Shown: in pieces, positions 18,893 through 27,619 of the stretch
Numbering within the stretch: the first letter of the stretch is position 1
How the letters are laid out: each line of letters starts with the position of its first letter
Assembly (NCBI RefSeq): GCF_003076755.1
Contig: NZ_QDKM01000003.1
Location: 1 to 64,000 of the forward strand
Reading direction: 5' to 3'
From: Pararhodobacter oceanensis
GTDB lineage: Bacteria; Pseudomonadota; Alphaproteobacteria; Rhodobacterales; Rhodobacteraceae
Length of the DNA: 64,000 bases
The notes under the pieces: model-generated
Databases searched by the model: none
What the model was told of the DNA's origin: nothing
The model's input: the letters and a program-made list of their open reading frames with translations, nothing else
Position numbers and translations under genes: made by a program

Positions 18893-20152
18893 ATGACCGA
18901 CTCAATCACACCGGAAACCGATATTGAAATCGCGGAGAAACCTGCGCGCCGGTCGTTCCTTAAAACCACCGCTCTTGGAGCGTTAGGCGCATATGTCGGG
19001 ATGAATATTCCCTTCGCAGAGAACCTGAAAGCCTTTGCTCAGGGAATGAATGAAGAAGACATCATGGCCGGTAAACCCGACTTGATTCTGCTTGGCGACC
19101 GCCCTCTGAACGCCGAAACTCCGGCGCATCTGCTGGATGATGAAGTCACCCCCTATGAGCGTTTCTTTGTCCGCAACAACGGTGGTGTGCCGGATACCGC
19201 GCTGAATATGGATGCCGAGGGCTGGACGCTGACCATTGACGGCGAAGTCGAGACGCCGCTGGTGCTGACGCTGGATGACCTGAAGAACAATTTCGAGGTG
19301 ATCACCCGTCGCTTGGTCATCGAATGCGGTGGCAACGGCCGCGCGTATTTCAACCCCGGCGCCTCGGGCAACCAATGGACCACCGGCGCGGTTGGCTGCG
19401 CGGAGTGGACCGGCGTGCGTCTGAGCGATGTTCTGAACGCCGCCGGCATCAAGGACACCGCCGTTTACACCGCCCATTACAGCAACGATCCGCATCTCTC
19501 GGGCGATCCCGAGCGTGATGCAATCTCGCGCGGGGTGCCCATTGAAAAGGCACTGGCAGAAGGCGGCATGATCGCTTGGGAAATGAACGGCGAGCCGATT
19601 CCGGCGGTGCATGGGTTCCCGCTGCGGGTGATCAACCCGGGCTACCCCGGCTCGACCTCGCAAAAGTTCCTGACCCGCATCTGGGTGCGTGATCAGGTCC
19701 ATGATGGCGCCAAGATGACCGGCTATTCCTACCGCATGCCCGCCTATCCGGTGGCTCCGGGCACCGAAGTGCCGGAAGAGGATATGGTGATCATGACCGA
19801 TATGCCGGTCAAATCGCTGATCACCTTCCCGCAGTCGGGCACCCAGGCCCCTGCCGGTGCCGCCACCGAAGTGCGCGGCCATGCATGGTCGGGCAGCGGC
19901 GATATCGCCTCGGTTGATGTGTCGATCGACTTTGGCGCCACCTGGATTCCCGCCGAGTTGGAGCCTGCGGTCAATAAATTCGCATGGCAGCGGTTCCGCG
20001 CGAATGTGACCCTGCCCGAGGCCGGATATTACGAGGTCTGGGCGCGCGCCACCGATATGACCGGTGAAGCACAGCCGCCGGTCGTGCCGGGTTGGAACCC
20101 GCGTGGCTATGGCAACAACATGCAGCACCGCATCGCGTTGATTGCGACCTGA
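18893..20152 (+). CDS. Sulfite dehydrogenase molybdopterin subunit (SorA/sulfite oxidase family)
   Basis: A 419-residue periplasmic molybdoenzyme. It has a Tat signal (ARRSFLKT, twin Arg 19-20), the sulfite-oxidase molybdopterin domain with Mo-ligating C145 in VIECGGNGR, and a C-terminal dimerisation domain (EVRGHAWSGSGDIASVDVS, then the W-R-x-RA motif in WARATD). SorA oxidises sulfite to sulfate and passes electrons to a c-type cytochrome, which is encoded next. In roseobacters this detoxifies sulfite from organosulfonates. The SoxC branch is an alternative, but there are no sox genes here and the partner cytochrome favours a SorAB-like pair. Confidence 0.85.
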   Translation: MTDSITPETDIEIAEKPARRSFLKTTALGALGAYVGMNIPFAENLKAFAQGMNEEDIMAGKPDLILLGDRPLNAETPAHLLDDEVTPYERFFVRNNGGVPDTALNMDAEGWTLTIDGEVETPLVLTLDDLKNNFEVITRRLVIECGGNGRAYFNPGASGNQWTTGAVGCAEWTGVRLSDVLNAAGIKDTAVYTAHYSNDPHLSGDPERDAISRGVPIEKALAEGGMIAWEMNGEPIPAVHGFPLRVINPGYPGSTSQKFLTRIWVRDQVHDGAKMTGYSYRMPAYPVAPGTEVPEEDMVIMTDMPVKSLITFPQSGTQAPAGAATEVRGHAWSGSGDIASVDVSIDFGATWIPAELEPAVNKFAWQRFRANVTLPEAGYYEVWARATDMTGEAQPPVVPGWNPRGYGNNMQHRIALIAT

Positions 20153-20162
20153 TCCTCGCGCT

Positions 20163-20187
20163 GGAACCGGGTCTTTGGCCCGGTTCC
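20163..20187 (+). terminator. Hairpin between sulfite dehydrogenase subunits
   Basis: A perfect 9-bp stem (GGAACCGGG 20163-20171 with CCCGGTTCC 20179-20187) with a 7-nt loop lies just after the molybdopterin subunit stop. It has no T-run. Its place suggests partial attenuation or mRNA 3-prime protection that lowers the cytochrome's expression relative to the catalytic subunit. Confidence 0.5.
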
Positions 20188-20210
20188 TATCAATATTAGA
20201 AAGACTCGCT

Positions 20211-20630
20211 ATGTTCGCGACATCCCATATTCTGCGCGGCGCACTCGGCGTCTCGCTGGCCTGTTTGGTCACCGCTGCTTCGGCGCAGGTGGCTTATGAC
20301 CCGATGCGGGCGGCGCCCAATCCGCTGATGCCCCTCACCCCGATGCAGCCCGCCACAACGGATTCTGCAACGCCCGAGAGCGCCAGCGCCGAGGTGCTGC
20401 CCAATCCCGATTTCGGCAATCTCCCCGATGCGGAAGGCGTTGAGGAGACCTTTTACCAATGCGTCGCCTGTCACTCGACGGCGATCATCCTGCAGCAACG
20501 CCTGACTGATGAGCGTTGGGATTATCTGTGGACATGGATGATCGAAGATCAGGGCATGTATGAGCCCGAAGACGAGATCCGTGACGAGATTCTCACCTAT
20601 CTCAAGACGCATTTCTCGTCCGAGCGCTGA
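20211..20630 (+). CDS. Periplasmic c-type cytochrome, SorB-like electron acceptor
   Basis: A 139-residue secreted monoheme cytochrome. It has a signal peptide (hydrophobic 8-24, TAASAQ cleavage-like site), a Pro/Thr-rich linker at about 30-65 and one heme site C84-V-A-C87-H88. Met residues in the C-terminal part (TWMIEDQGMYEP) are candidates for the sixth ligand. It lies 58 bp after the sulfite dehydrogenase gene on the same strand, so it is the probable electron acceptor in a SorAB-type complex, delivering electrons to cytochrome c oxidase. The ATG at 20211 is preferred because it opens the signal peptide. Confidence 0.85.
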   Translation: MFATSHILRGALGVSLACLVTAASAQVAYDPMRAAPNPLMPLTPMQPATTDSATPESASAEVLPNPDFGNLPDAEGVEETFYQCVACHSTAIILQQRLTDERWDYLWTWMIEDQGMYEPEDEIRDEILTYLKTHFSSER

Positions 20631-20648
20631 TCAGCGCCACAAGCACAA

Positions 20649-20693
20649 GGCCCGGCGTCCCGACTTGCGATATCGCAACTCTGACGCCGGGCC
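20649..20693. terminator. Long nested hairpin between convergent genes
   Basis: An 11-bp stem (GGCCCGGCGTC 20649-20659 with GACGCCGGGCC 20683-20693) encloses a second palindrome TTGCGATATCGCAA. It lies between the convergent cytochrome and histidine-kinase genes and could stop transcripts from both sides, although no T-run flanks it. Confidence 0.55.
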
Positions 20694-20752
20694 ACATCTG
20701 CATTTGAGGGCGGGAGCCTTATCCGGCTATCGGCGCCCCTGCCCCTTGAGGC

Positions 20753-22591
20753 CTAGTCTTGAAGCATCGCGCTTGGCTCTTTGCGCGGAACGGTGAACCA
20801 GAAGGTCGTCTTCCCGTCCTTGCCGCTGTCAAAGCCGATGCGACCGCCGGATTTCTCGACAATCTGTTTGGTGATATTCAACCCCAGCCCGGTGCCGCCA
20901 CGCTCGCGCGTGGTCGAGGATTCCGCCTGCGAGAAGGGTTTGAAAATCTTGTCACGGAACTCGCTCGGAATTGCATCGCCCGAATTGGTCACCGAGATGC
21001 GGATCTCCGTGGGCTGCGGCTCGATCCTGACATCAACCTCACTGCCCTCGGCGGCAAATTTGGCGGCGTTTTCCAATAGATTGGTCATCACTTGCTGAAA
21101 GCGGCGCGCATCGACATAGCAAAGCGCCTCGCGGTCCTCGCCAATCGAATTGAACCGGACGTTATATTTATCAGCCGAGTTCATATTGGTCATAATTGCT
21201 TCTTCGACCAACCGCTGAACCTTATGCTGCGAAAAGGCGAAATGGACCCGACCAACCGAGAATTTCTCGAAGTCTAGAATATCATTCACCAGCGTATGCA
21301 GGCGCTTGCCATTTTCCTGCGCGATATATAGCAGACGTTGCGCCTCATCTGACAGCGGCTCGGAATCCATGAAGGACAATAGCGATAGCGCCCCAAGCAC
21401 CGAGGTTAACGGCGTGCGCAATTCATGGCTAACGGTGGCTACAAATTCGCTTTTAAGCTCGGTCAGACGGCGCTGTTCGGTGATATCCACGATTTGCGAC
21501 AGGTATTGCTCGGGGCGGCCCTCGGAATCCTTGATCGCCACAACGCTGAGCAACCCCCAGACGACCTCACCATCACGGCGCAGATAGCGCTTCTCGATTT
21601 GGTAATTCTCGATTTCACCGGCGGTGAGTCTTTTGAGATTGTCGAGATCGACATCCAGATCATCGGGATGGGTCAACGCCTGAAAATTGGTCGAGAGGAT
21701 TTCCTCCTCGGTATAGCCCAGCATCGCACTGATCGCCGGATTGATCCGCAGCCAGCGCCCGTCCAACCCGACAATCGCCTTGCCGGTGGTGGCGCTGTCA
21801 AAGGCGGATTTGAACCGCTCTTCGCTTTTGCGCAGGTCATTCTCGATGGCCTTGCGCTCGGTGATATCGGTCAGCGCCCCGACCACCCGTGTCACCGCGC
21901 CCTTGGCGTCGCGTTTTGCCACCGAGATATCGGACCGGAACCAGCGCCATTGCCCGCCGTCGCCTGAATGATAGCGATGCTCGGACGAGGCGCGCGCGGC
22001 AGCACCGCTCAGGCAGAGATCAACCGGTCGCAGCGCCGCCGCCAGATCATCGGGATGCACCCGTGCACGCCAGCGCAACTGCAGATCCTGCGTATCGTCA
22101 CGCTCAAGCCCCAGCAACTCGCGCCAGACATCCGAAACAATCACCGTATCATCGACCGCGTTATACTCGAACACCCCGATCCGCGCGCCGGTGATCGCAC
22201 TATTGGCGCGCAGTAATTCCGCCTGCGAGACCAGATCGGCCTGCACCTCATCGGAGATATCGCGCAGTGCCAGCGTATGGTTCAGATCGCCGCTCGGGTC
22301 GGTCCATGCGGTCATGTGAACGACCAAGGGCACTGTCGCGCCACAGCAGGTCTGCGCCACCATCTGCTTGATCACCGCCTCGCAGGCGGGCGGTTCGATA
22401 TAGGCGTGCAATTCGTCAATCGAGGCGACCGGCAGCAGTTCGGTGATCTTGCGACCCGGAAGCCCCGTATCATGGCAGGCGAACAACTCATTGGCCGCCT
22501 CATTGGCGCGGCGGATGGTGCCACGCGGCCCGACGATGAGCAGCGGCAAGCGCATATGTTCGAACGCATCCAGGATCGGTGTATCGGTCAT
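20753..22591 (-). CDS. Multi-PAS sensor histidine kinase (paralogue 1)
   Basis: A 612-residue cytosolic kinase without membrane helices. Three PAS-type domains are visible at about 5-115, 130-245 (with PAC motif VVGALTDITERKAIE) and 255-375 (PAC motif YLSQIVDITEQRRL). They are followed by a dimerisation/phosphoacceptor helix with His in FVATVSHELRTPLTSVLG, and an ATPase domain with the N box NLLENAAKFA and G boxes ending ERGGTGLGLNITKQIVEKSGG. It is divergent from the response regulator at 22900 and is paralogous to the kinase at 25577, with which it shares architecture and many motifs. Signal: unknown, intracellular by layout. Confidence 0.9.
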   Translation of the reverse strand: MTDTPILDAFEHMRLPLLIVGPRGTIRRANEAANELFACHDTGLPGRKITELLPVASIDELHAYIEPPACEAVIKQMVAQTCCGATVPLVVHMTAWTDPSGDLNHTLALRDISDEVQADLVSQAELLRANSAITGARIGVFEYNAVDDTVIVSDVWRELLGLERDDTQDLQLRWRARVHPDDLAAALRPVDLCLSGAAARASSEHRYHSGDGGQWRWFRSDISVAKRDAKGAVTRVVGALTDITERKAIENDLRKSEERFKSAFDSATTGKAIVGLDGRWLRINPAISAMLGYTEEEILSTNFQALTHPDDLDVDLDNLKRLTAGEIENYQIEKRYLRRDGEVVWGLLSVVAIKDSEGRPEQYLSQIVDITEQRRLTELKSEFVATVSHELRTPLTSVLGALSLLSFMDSEPLSDEAQRLLYIAQENGKRLHTLVNDILDFEKFSVGRVHFAFSQHKVQRLVEEAIMTNMNSADKYNVRFNSIGEDREALCYVDARRFQQVMTNLLENAAKFAAEGSEVDVRIEPQPTEIRISVTNSGDAIPSEFRDKIFKPFSQAESSTTRERGGTGLGLNITKQIVEKSGGRIGFDSGKDGKTTFWFTVPRKEPSAMLQD

Positions 22592-22899
22592 TCGATTGGC
22601 GCTTTCACTTCATCGCATTTTGTCTGCAATCGCATGGAATAAATTAAACTTTACCTGAGACGTAACCCTGCAGAGGGCCCAAAAACACCCCTTGCAAGCC
22701 CCTGCGCGACTGCTTCGGCGCATATCTGCCGACGTCATAATTTCGCCACACGGTTGAGCCAGATTCGCACCACCTAACCGAGGCTTTGCGATAGAAAAAG
22801 GGGGTAAATTCGTATTACGCGGCGAAAACCACCTATTATCAATCGCACCCACAACCCAAGGCTGTATTGCGGGCTTTTCATACTGTCGGAGGGCGTGCT
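22592..22899. other. Divergent region between kinase 1 and regulator 1
   Basis: No gene is visible. GGAGGG at 22888-22893 is well placed as the ribosome binding site for the rightward regulator with a TTG start at 22900. The leftward kinase promoter must also lie here. Confidence 0.5.
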
Positions 22900-24135
22900 T
22901 TGATCGCTGCCTATCTTCTCGCCGCTGCCGCTGCGGGCCTTTTGGCAGCAGCGGTTGCGATGCTTGCGGGCGCCGGATTGCCACTGGCGCTGGCCAGCTA
23001 TGTCGCGGCAGGACTGCTGGCGATGGCTGGCATTGCTGCGTTCAGACCCACGCGAAGCAGGCGCTCGGCCCATGGGAACCCACCGCGACCCACCACCGCG
23101 AAACCGCTCGAGGCCGCTGAGATGCGCATTCTGGCTGTCGATGACGACCCTTTCATTCTGGAACTGATCCCGCAAATCGCCGCTCAGGCCGGATATACCA
23201 ACACCGCCGCCGCAGATTCCGGCGAGGCGGCTCTGGCGATGCTGGAAGATCCGGCAACGCATTTCGATTGCCTGCTGGTTGATATCACCATGCCCGGTAT
23301 GGACGGTGTCGAATTGTGCCGCCGCCTGCGCCGCATGGCGCGCTACCAACACACGCCGGTGATCATGCTGACCGCGCGGCGCGATGCGCATCACATGGGC
23401 AATGCCTACCGCGCCGGAGCCTCGGATTACGCCACCAAACCCTTCGAGATTGACGACCTGCGCCAGCGCCTGCAGGCCGCGCAAGAGATGGTGCGCCGCC
23501 AGCGTATGGAGCTGCCGCGCCTGACTGCTCCGCATGCCGAAACACCACGGCCCATCGCCCCGCTTTCCCATTCCCCGCACCAACACGCGGCAACCGGCCA
23601 GAGCGCGCCCCCCCCTGCCAGCCTCTTGCTGCGCGACATTCACGGGCTGGTCAGCGAGAGCGCCTTGCTCAATTACCTGACCGCCCTGCCCCGCGAAGCC
23701 CTGCCCGAGGTCCAGATCCTCGCTATCGAATTCGACCAAAGCCGCAACCTCTTCGAGGGGATGCCCGCCGAGACCCTGACCGCGATGCTCGAAGATCTGG
23801 CGGCCTTGGCGATCGGTTACTTCGGCGCGGATCGCAGCGTCATGGCCTATACCGAGACCGCGAGCCTGGTGATCGCGACAACGCTGGTAAAGCCCTTCTC
23901 GGTCGCGATGATCGAGGCGGATTTCTGCCGCTGGCTCGCCTGCAACGCACCATCGCAACTGCGCAGCGGTGATCCCTTGGTCACTCTTTCGGTGGCCGGA
24001 CCGATAGACTTGCACGGGACAAAAACCGCCCGCGCCGCTGCCACCGTCGAGTTGATCACCGCCTTGGCACAGACCCGCGCGCTGGAAAAACAGGACGGGC
24101 GCGCCGCGCGCAACCGCCAGGTGGCGGCAAGATGA
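22900..24135 (+). CDS. Membrane-anchored response regulator with degenerate GGDEF-like tail (paralogue 1)
   Basis: About 411 residues. Two hydrophobic helices at about 1-48 (AAYLLAAAAAGLLAAAVAML; LALASYVAAGLLAMAGIAAF) tether it to the membrane. A CheY-like receiver follows at about 75-195 (acidic pocket VDDDP, phospho-Asp in LLVDITMPGMDG, Lys in YATKPFE). After a Pro/His-rich linker, the last 170 residues have the periodicity of a GGDEF domain, but the GG(D/E)EF signature is replaced by ETASL-like sequence, so it should lack diguanylate cyclase activity. The TTG start is chosen for GGAGGG six bases upstream; an internal ATG at 23122 would remove the helices and give a start like the second regulator. 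Confidence 0.75.
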   Translation: MIAAYLLAAAAAGLLAAAVAMLAGAGLPLALASYVAAGLLAMAGIAAFRPTRSRRSAHGNPPRPTTAKPLEAAEMRILAVDDDPFILELIPQIAAQAGYTNTAAADSGEAALAMLEDPATHFDCLLVDITMPGMDGVELCRRLRRMARYQHTPVIMLTARRDAHHMGNAYRAGASDYATKPFEIDDLRQRLQAAQEMVRRQRMELPRLTAPHAETPRPIAPLSHSPHQHAATGQSAPPPASLLLRDIHGLVSESALLNYLTALPREALPEVQILAIEFDQSRNLFEGMPAETLTAMLEDLAALAIGYFGADRSVMAYTETASLVIATTLVKPFSVAMIEADFCRWLACNAPSQLRSGDPLVTLSVAGPIDLHGTKTARAAATVELITALAQTRALEKQDGRAARNRQVAAR

Positions 24136-24585
24136 CCCTGCTAAACTCGCATCCCCCGTCCCACCAGATACAGGCGCCAACGCCCGAATTGAGGCGGCCC
24201 GCAGATCAAACTCTCGCGCCCACGCGCGGCGCTAATCTGCAATCCCGCCCTGCCGCCGGATATTTCAGACCGCATCCAAGGTGGCAGCCCTGCACAATCT
24301 CCGCCCAGCCTGCGACAAAGCCGCGCTCGATTTTGCGCCAAAACACAGTTATGTGACAGGTATTCACGCAACCAAAGCCACATCTCGCAAGTATTCCCTA
24401 GCGAGACACTCTATTCGCGGAAAAGAACTTGTGCCTCGTGCGAAGCCAAAATAGGCTCGAATCATGCAACTTACGAGTCAATCGCATGCGCATCGGCTAA
24501 TCCGTTCCGATTGTATTTTTTGCGCCGGTTGTTTTCAGTTTTCACCAAATGCTTTTACTCACGCTACGATGCCTTTGAGGTTCCA
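24136..24585. other. Intergenic region upstream of regulator 2
   Basis: No supportable gene in this 450-bp stretch. Its right half is AT-richer than the surroundings and probably holds the promoter of the second response regulator; TGAGG at 24576-24580 is that gene's ribosome binding site. Confidence 0.5.
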
Positions 24586-25542
24586 ATGAAGATTCTTGCC
24601 GTCGACGATGACGCGTTCATCCTAGAAATTCTTACGATGACCGTGGCGCGCTTCGATTTCCCGGAGGTTGTCACCGCGCATTCCGGCGAGAGGGCTCTGT
24701 CTTTGTTGCAAAGCGACGATGCCGGATTCGACTGTTTCCTGCTCGATATCAGCATGCCCGGCATGGACGGTATCGAACTTTGCAGCCGCATCCGCCAGAT
24801 CGAGCGCTACAGCAAAACCCCGATCATCATGCTGACCGCGATGAGCGAGAAGGATTACATCGACCGCGCCTTTCAGGCCGGCGCCACGGATTACATCGGC
24901 AAGCCTTTCGATATCTCCGAGGTCGGCGCACGGTTGCGGATCGCCAAGGAATTGATCGACGCCCGCCGCGCCTATGACGTCTCGCACCGCAGCAAAAAGG
25001 TGAGCCAGGCCGAGAGTGCCGAAAGCGGGCTGGTCGATGAGGTTACGATCGACAGCGTCGAGAATGTGGTCAGCCAAACCGCATTGGGCAACTATCTCAA
25101 GCAGGTGTCCCAGTCCGAGAAAGCGCGCACTCAGGTTCTGGCCGCGATCATCACCGGCTTTGACCGGCTGCAAAGCCGCGCCACCTCGGCCTGCTTCCTC
25201 GCCGCCCTCACCGCCGTTGCCGAAGCGATCAGCGCGGTGTTCAAACCCTACGGCTATATGATGGCCTATGCCGGTGCCGGACGGTTTCTGATCGTCATGC
25301 ACCGCCCGGATCTGGAGCCCTCGATCGCGGCGGAACTGGAAATTCAGGAATATCTGGACGCCAAACGGTTGAGCTTTGATGACGGCGGGCCGATGGAGCT
25401 TGAGGTGTCGCTGGGCAATCCGATCAAGCCGGTGCCAAGCCGCACGCAGGGGGTGTGGAAGTCCTTTCAGCGCGCCTTGGGCCGTGCCGAAAGCCGCGCC
25501 GAGAAACGGTTGGCAGACCTGCGGCCGGTGAAACTGCGCTAG
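24586..25542 (+). CDS. Response regulator with degenerate GGDEF-like tail (paralogue 2)
   Basis: A 318-residue cytosolic response regulator. The receiver spans about 1-120 with the acidic pocket AVDDDAF, phospho-Asp in FLLDISMPGMDG, T in IMLTAMSE and K in YIGKPFD. The C-terminal part (about 150-315) resembles a GGDEF domain in spacing (a TALGNYL start helix, AYAGAGRFLIVMH in place of RYGGDEFLIVL, and SLGNPI in place of SIGIA), so the catalytic signature is lost. It is clearly paralogous to the regulator at 22900 but lacks the membrane hairpin. It converges on its presumed kinase at 25577 with 34 bp between stops. Confidence 0.85.
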   Translation: MKILAVDDDAFILEILTMTVARFDFPEVVTAHSGERALSLLQSDDAGFDCFLLDISMPGMDGIELCSRIRQIERYSKTPIIMLTAMSEKDYIDRAFQAGATDYIGKPFDISEVGARLRIAKELIDARRAYDVSHRSKKVSQAESAESGLVDEVTIDSVENVVSQTALGNYLKQVSQSEKARTQVLAAIITGFDRLQSRATSACFLAALTAVAEAISAVFKPYGYMMAYAGAGRFLIVMHRPDLEPSIAAELEIQEYLDAKRLSFDDGGPMELEVSLGNPIKPVPSRTQGVWKSFQRALGRAESRAEKRLADLRPVKLR

Positions 25543-25576
25543 ATGCGCAGGCTGATTTTCCCAGACAATTCGCTAT

Positions 25577-27418
25577 TCATCGCGGCAGAGTGAACCAGAA
25601 GGTGGTTTTCCCGTCTTCGGTGGTTTGAAACCCGATTTTCCCGCCGGTCTGCTCGACAATCTGCTTGGCAATCGCCAGCCCCAGACCAGTGCCGCCACGC
25701 TCGCGGGTCGAGGTCGAATTCGCCTGCGCGAAAGGCTCGAAAATACGGTCGCGGAAGGCTTCCGGGATCGGTTCGCCGAAATTCGTCACCGACACGCAGA
25801 CATCGCTGCCCTTCTCTTCGACCCGCACTTCAATGGTGCTGGCCTGATTGGCGAATTTCGCGGCGTTCGACAACAGGTTGGTCATCACCTGCTGAAAGCG
25901 TTGCGGATCGACCAGACAGGTCGCGGCGCGGGCCGGTGCGAATAGCTCGAAATCGACACCGTAAGTATGCGCCGCGCCTAGGTTGGCCGAGATCGCATCC
26001 TCGACCAAAGCCGAAATCCGCTGGCTCGACAAATGCATATGCATATGCCCGCCCGAGAATTTCTCGAAATCGAGCACGTCATTGATCAGCTCATGCATCC
26101 GGTCGCCATTCTTTTTAGCGATATAGAGCAAGCGCTTTGCATCCTCGGACAGCGCCTCGGTATCCATCGAGGTCAGCAGCATCAACGAGCCGATGATCGA
26201 GGTCAAAGGCGTGCGCAATTCGTGGTTAATGGTCGAGATAAACTCGCCTTTTAACTGCTGCTGCTGGTGCTGGCTGGTGACATCGATGAGCTGGCCAATA
26301 TAGTGATCGAAAGCACCGTCATCATCCCTGACCTTGGCGACGCTCAGTATCGCCCACATGACGCTGCCATCGGCACGGACAAACCGTTTGTCGAACTGGA
26401 ACGTGTTCAATTTGCTAGTCTCGAAACGCTGCAAACGCTCAAGATCGGCTTTCAAATCGTCGGGATGGGTGATTTTGCGAATGCTCGAAGCCAACAATTC
26501 TTCGGTGGTGAAACCCAGCATTTCGCTCAATCGGGGATTCACCTCGATAAATTCGCCCTCGGCGCCGAGGATCGCCATGCCGACCGCAGCGCTGTCGAAG
26601 GTCGAGCGGAACTGTTCGACACTGCGGCGCAGCGCCTCCTCGGTTTCCCTGCGCTTGGTCACATCCATCATCGCGCCGCTCACGCGGGTGACATTGCCCT
26701 CAAGGTCGCGTCCGGCAACCGCCAGATCGCTGTGCACCCAGATCCATTCGGTCCGGCTCTTCGAGCGAAAGCGGTATTCGTCTTCGAAACGCTCAATCTC
26801 GCCGTTCAGAAGCCGTTGAAGTCCCGCGTTAAGTTCGATCCCGTCCTCGGGATGCATGCGCGCAACCCATTCTTTCTGGATCAAATCGCTATCATGGCTG
26901 CTGATCTGCAAGACCTCGCGCCAGATATCGCAGACCGAGATTTTGCCAGTCGTTCGGTCGTATTCCCAAGTGGCGATTTCCGCGCCCTTGATCGCATTGC
27001 TCAACCTTTGATAATCGGCGCGAAAGGCGGCTTCGGCGCTGGAGGCCGCCACCGCTTCTTGCAGGATCACGACGTAACGCGAGGCGCGGCCCTCGAGCGC
27101 ACAGGTCGAAATCTGCACGGTCAGCGCAATCGCTTCGCCACCGGCCGAGCGTCCGGTGACACCCTCGACGACCATTGTGTCGTGGCTTTGCGACGCACCG
27201 GCCACCAGATCATCGACCGAGTTGATTGACAGGATATCCGTCACATTGCGCCCGTTGAGCGCATCTGCGTCATAGCCGAACAACGTATCCGCGGGGTGGT
27301 TGGCAAAGACAATCCAGCCAGCGGTATCGACGATCATTTGTGGTAAAAGCAGGAGATTACCGGTGCGCGACGAGGTGTCGGCGTCAATCGTATTATGAGT
27401 ATTCACTAAAATCTCCAT
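25577..27418 (-). CDS. Multi-PAS sensor histidine kinase (paralogue 2)
   Basis: A 613-residue soluble histidine kinase with the same build as the kinase at 20753: PAS-like domains at about 20-125, 140-260 (PAC motif VSGAMMDVTKRRETE) and 265-385 (YIGQLIDVTSQHQQ), phosphoacceptor His in FISTINHELRTPLTSIIG and an ATPase domain with NLLSNAAKFA and ERGGTGLGLAIAKQIVEQTGG. It lacks a receiver domain and membrane helices. It is convergent with regulator 2. The two kinase/regulator pairs occupy 20.7-27.4 kb and look like an old duplication. Confidence 0.9.
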   Translation of the reverse strand: MEILVNTHNTIDADTSSRTGNLLLLPQMIVDTAGWIVFANHPADTLFGYDADALNGRNVTDILSINSVDDLVAGASQSHDTMVVEGVTGRSAGGEAIALTVQISTCALEGRASRYVVILQEAVAASSAEAAFRADYQRLSNAIKGAEIATWEYDRTTGKISVCDIWREVLQISSHDSDLIQKEWVARMHPEDGIELNAGLQRLLNGEIERFEDEYRFRSKSRTEWIWVHSDLAVAGRDLEGNVTRVSGAMMDVTKRRETEEALRRSVEQFRSTFDSAAVGMAILGAEGEFIEVNPRLSEMLGFTTEELLASSIRKITHPDDLKADLERLQRFETSKLNTFQFDKRFVRADGSVMWAILSVAKVRDDDGAFDHYIGQLIDVTSQHQQQQLKGEFISTINHELRTPLTSIIGSLMLLTSMDTEALSEDAKRLLYIAKKNGDRMHELINDVLDFEKFSGGHMHMHLSSQRISALVEDAISANLGAAHTYGVDFELFAPARAATCLVDPQRFQQVMTNLLSNAAKFANQASTIEVRVEEKGSDVCVSVTNFGEPIPEAFRDRIFEPFAQANSTSTRERGGTGLGLAIAKQIVEQTGGKIGFQTTEDGKTTFWFTLPR

Positions 27419-27546
27419 ACCGACATGACTGTCACTATATTTTCGGCTGGTGTGTTACGCATGACCCATTTTCGGTCACGGCGGCATAGTGCCATAAACC
27501 TGACCTTGGATGAAGCCCTGTTGCGCGTGTGAAACACCGTTTTTCC

Positions 27547-27578
27547 GCTAGCGCAAACATTACTGCTAGCGCAAACAT
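27547..27578. repeat. Short direct repeat, GCTAGCGCAAACAT twice
   Basis: The 14-mer occurs at 27547-27560 and 27565-27578, an 18-bp period, in the intergenic region upstream of the leftward kinase gene and downstream of the LysR gene. The spacing is close to two helical turns, so a regulator dimer binding site on one DNA face is plausible. Confidence 0.5.
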
Positions 27579-27619
27579 AACATATAACTCGAAATTATTG
27601 ATCAGCGAAAGGTCAAAGC

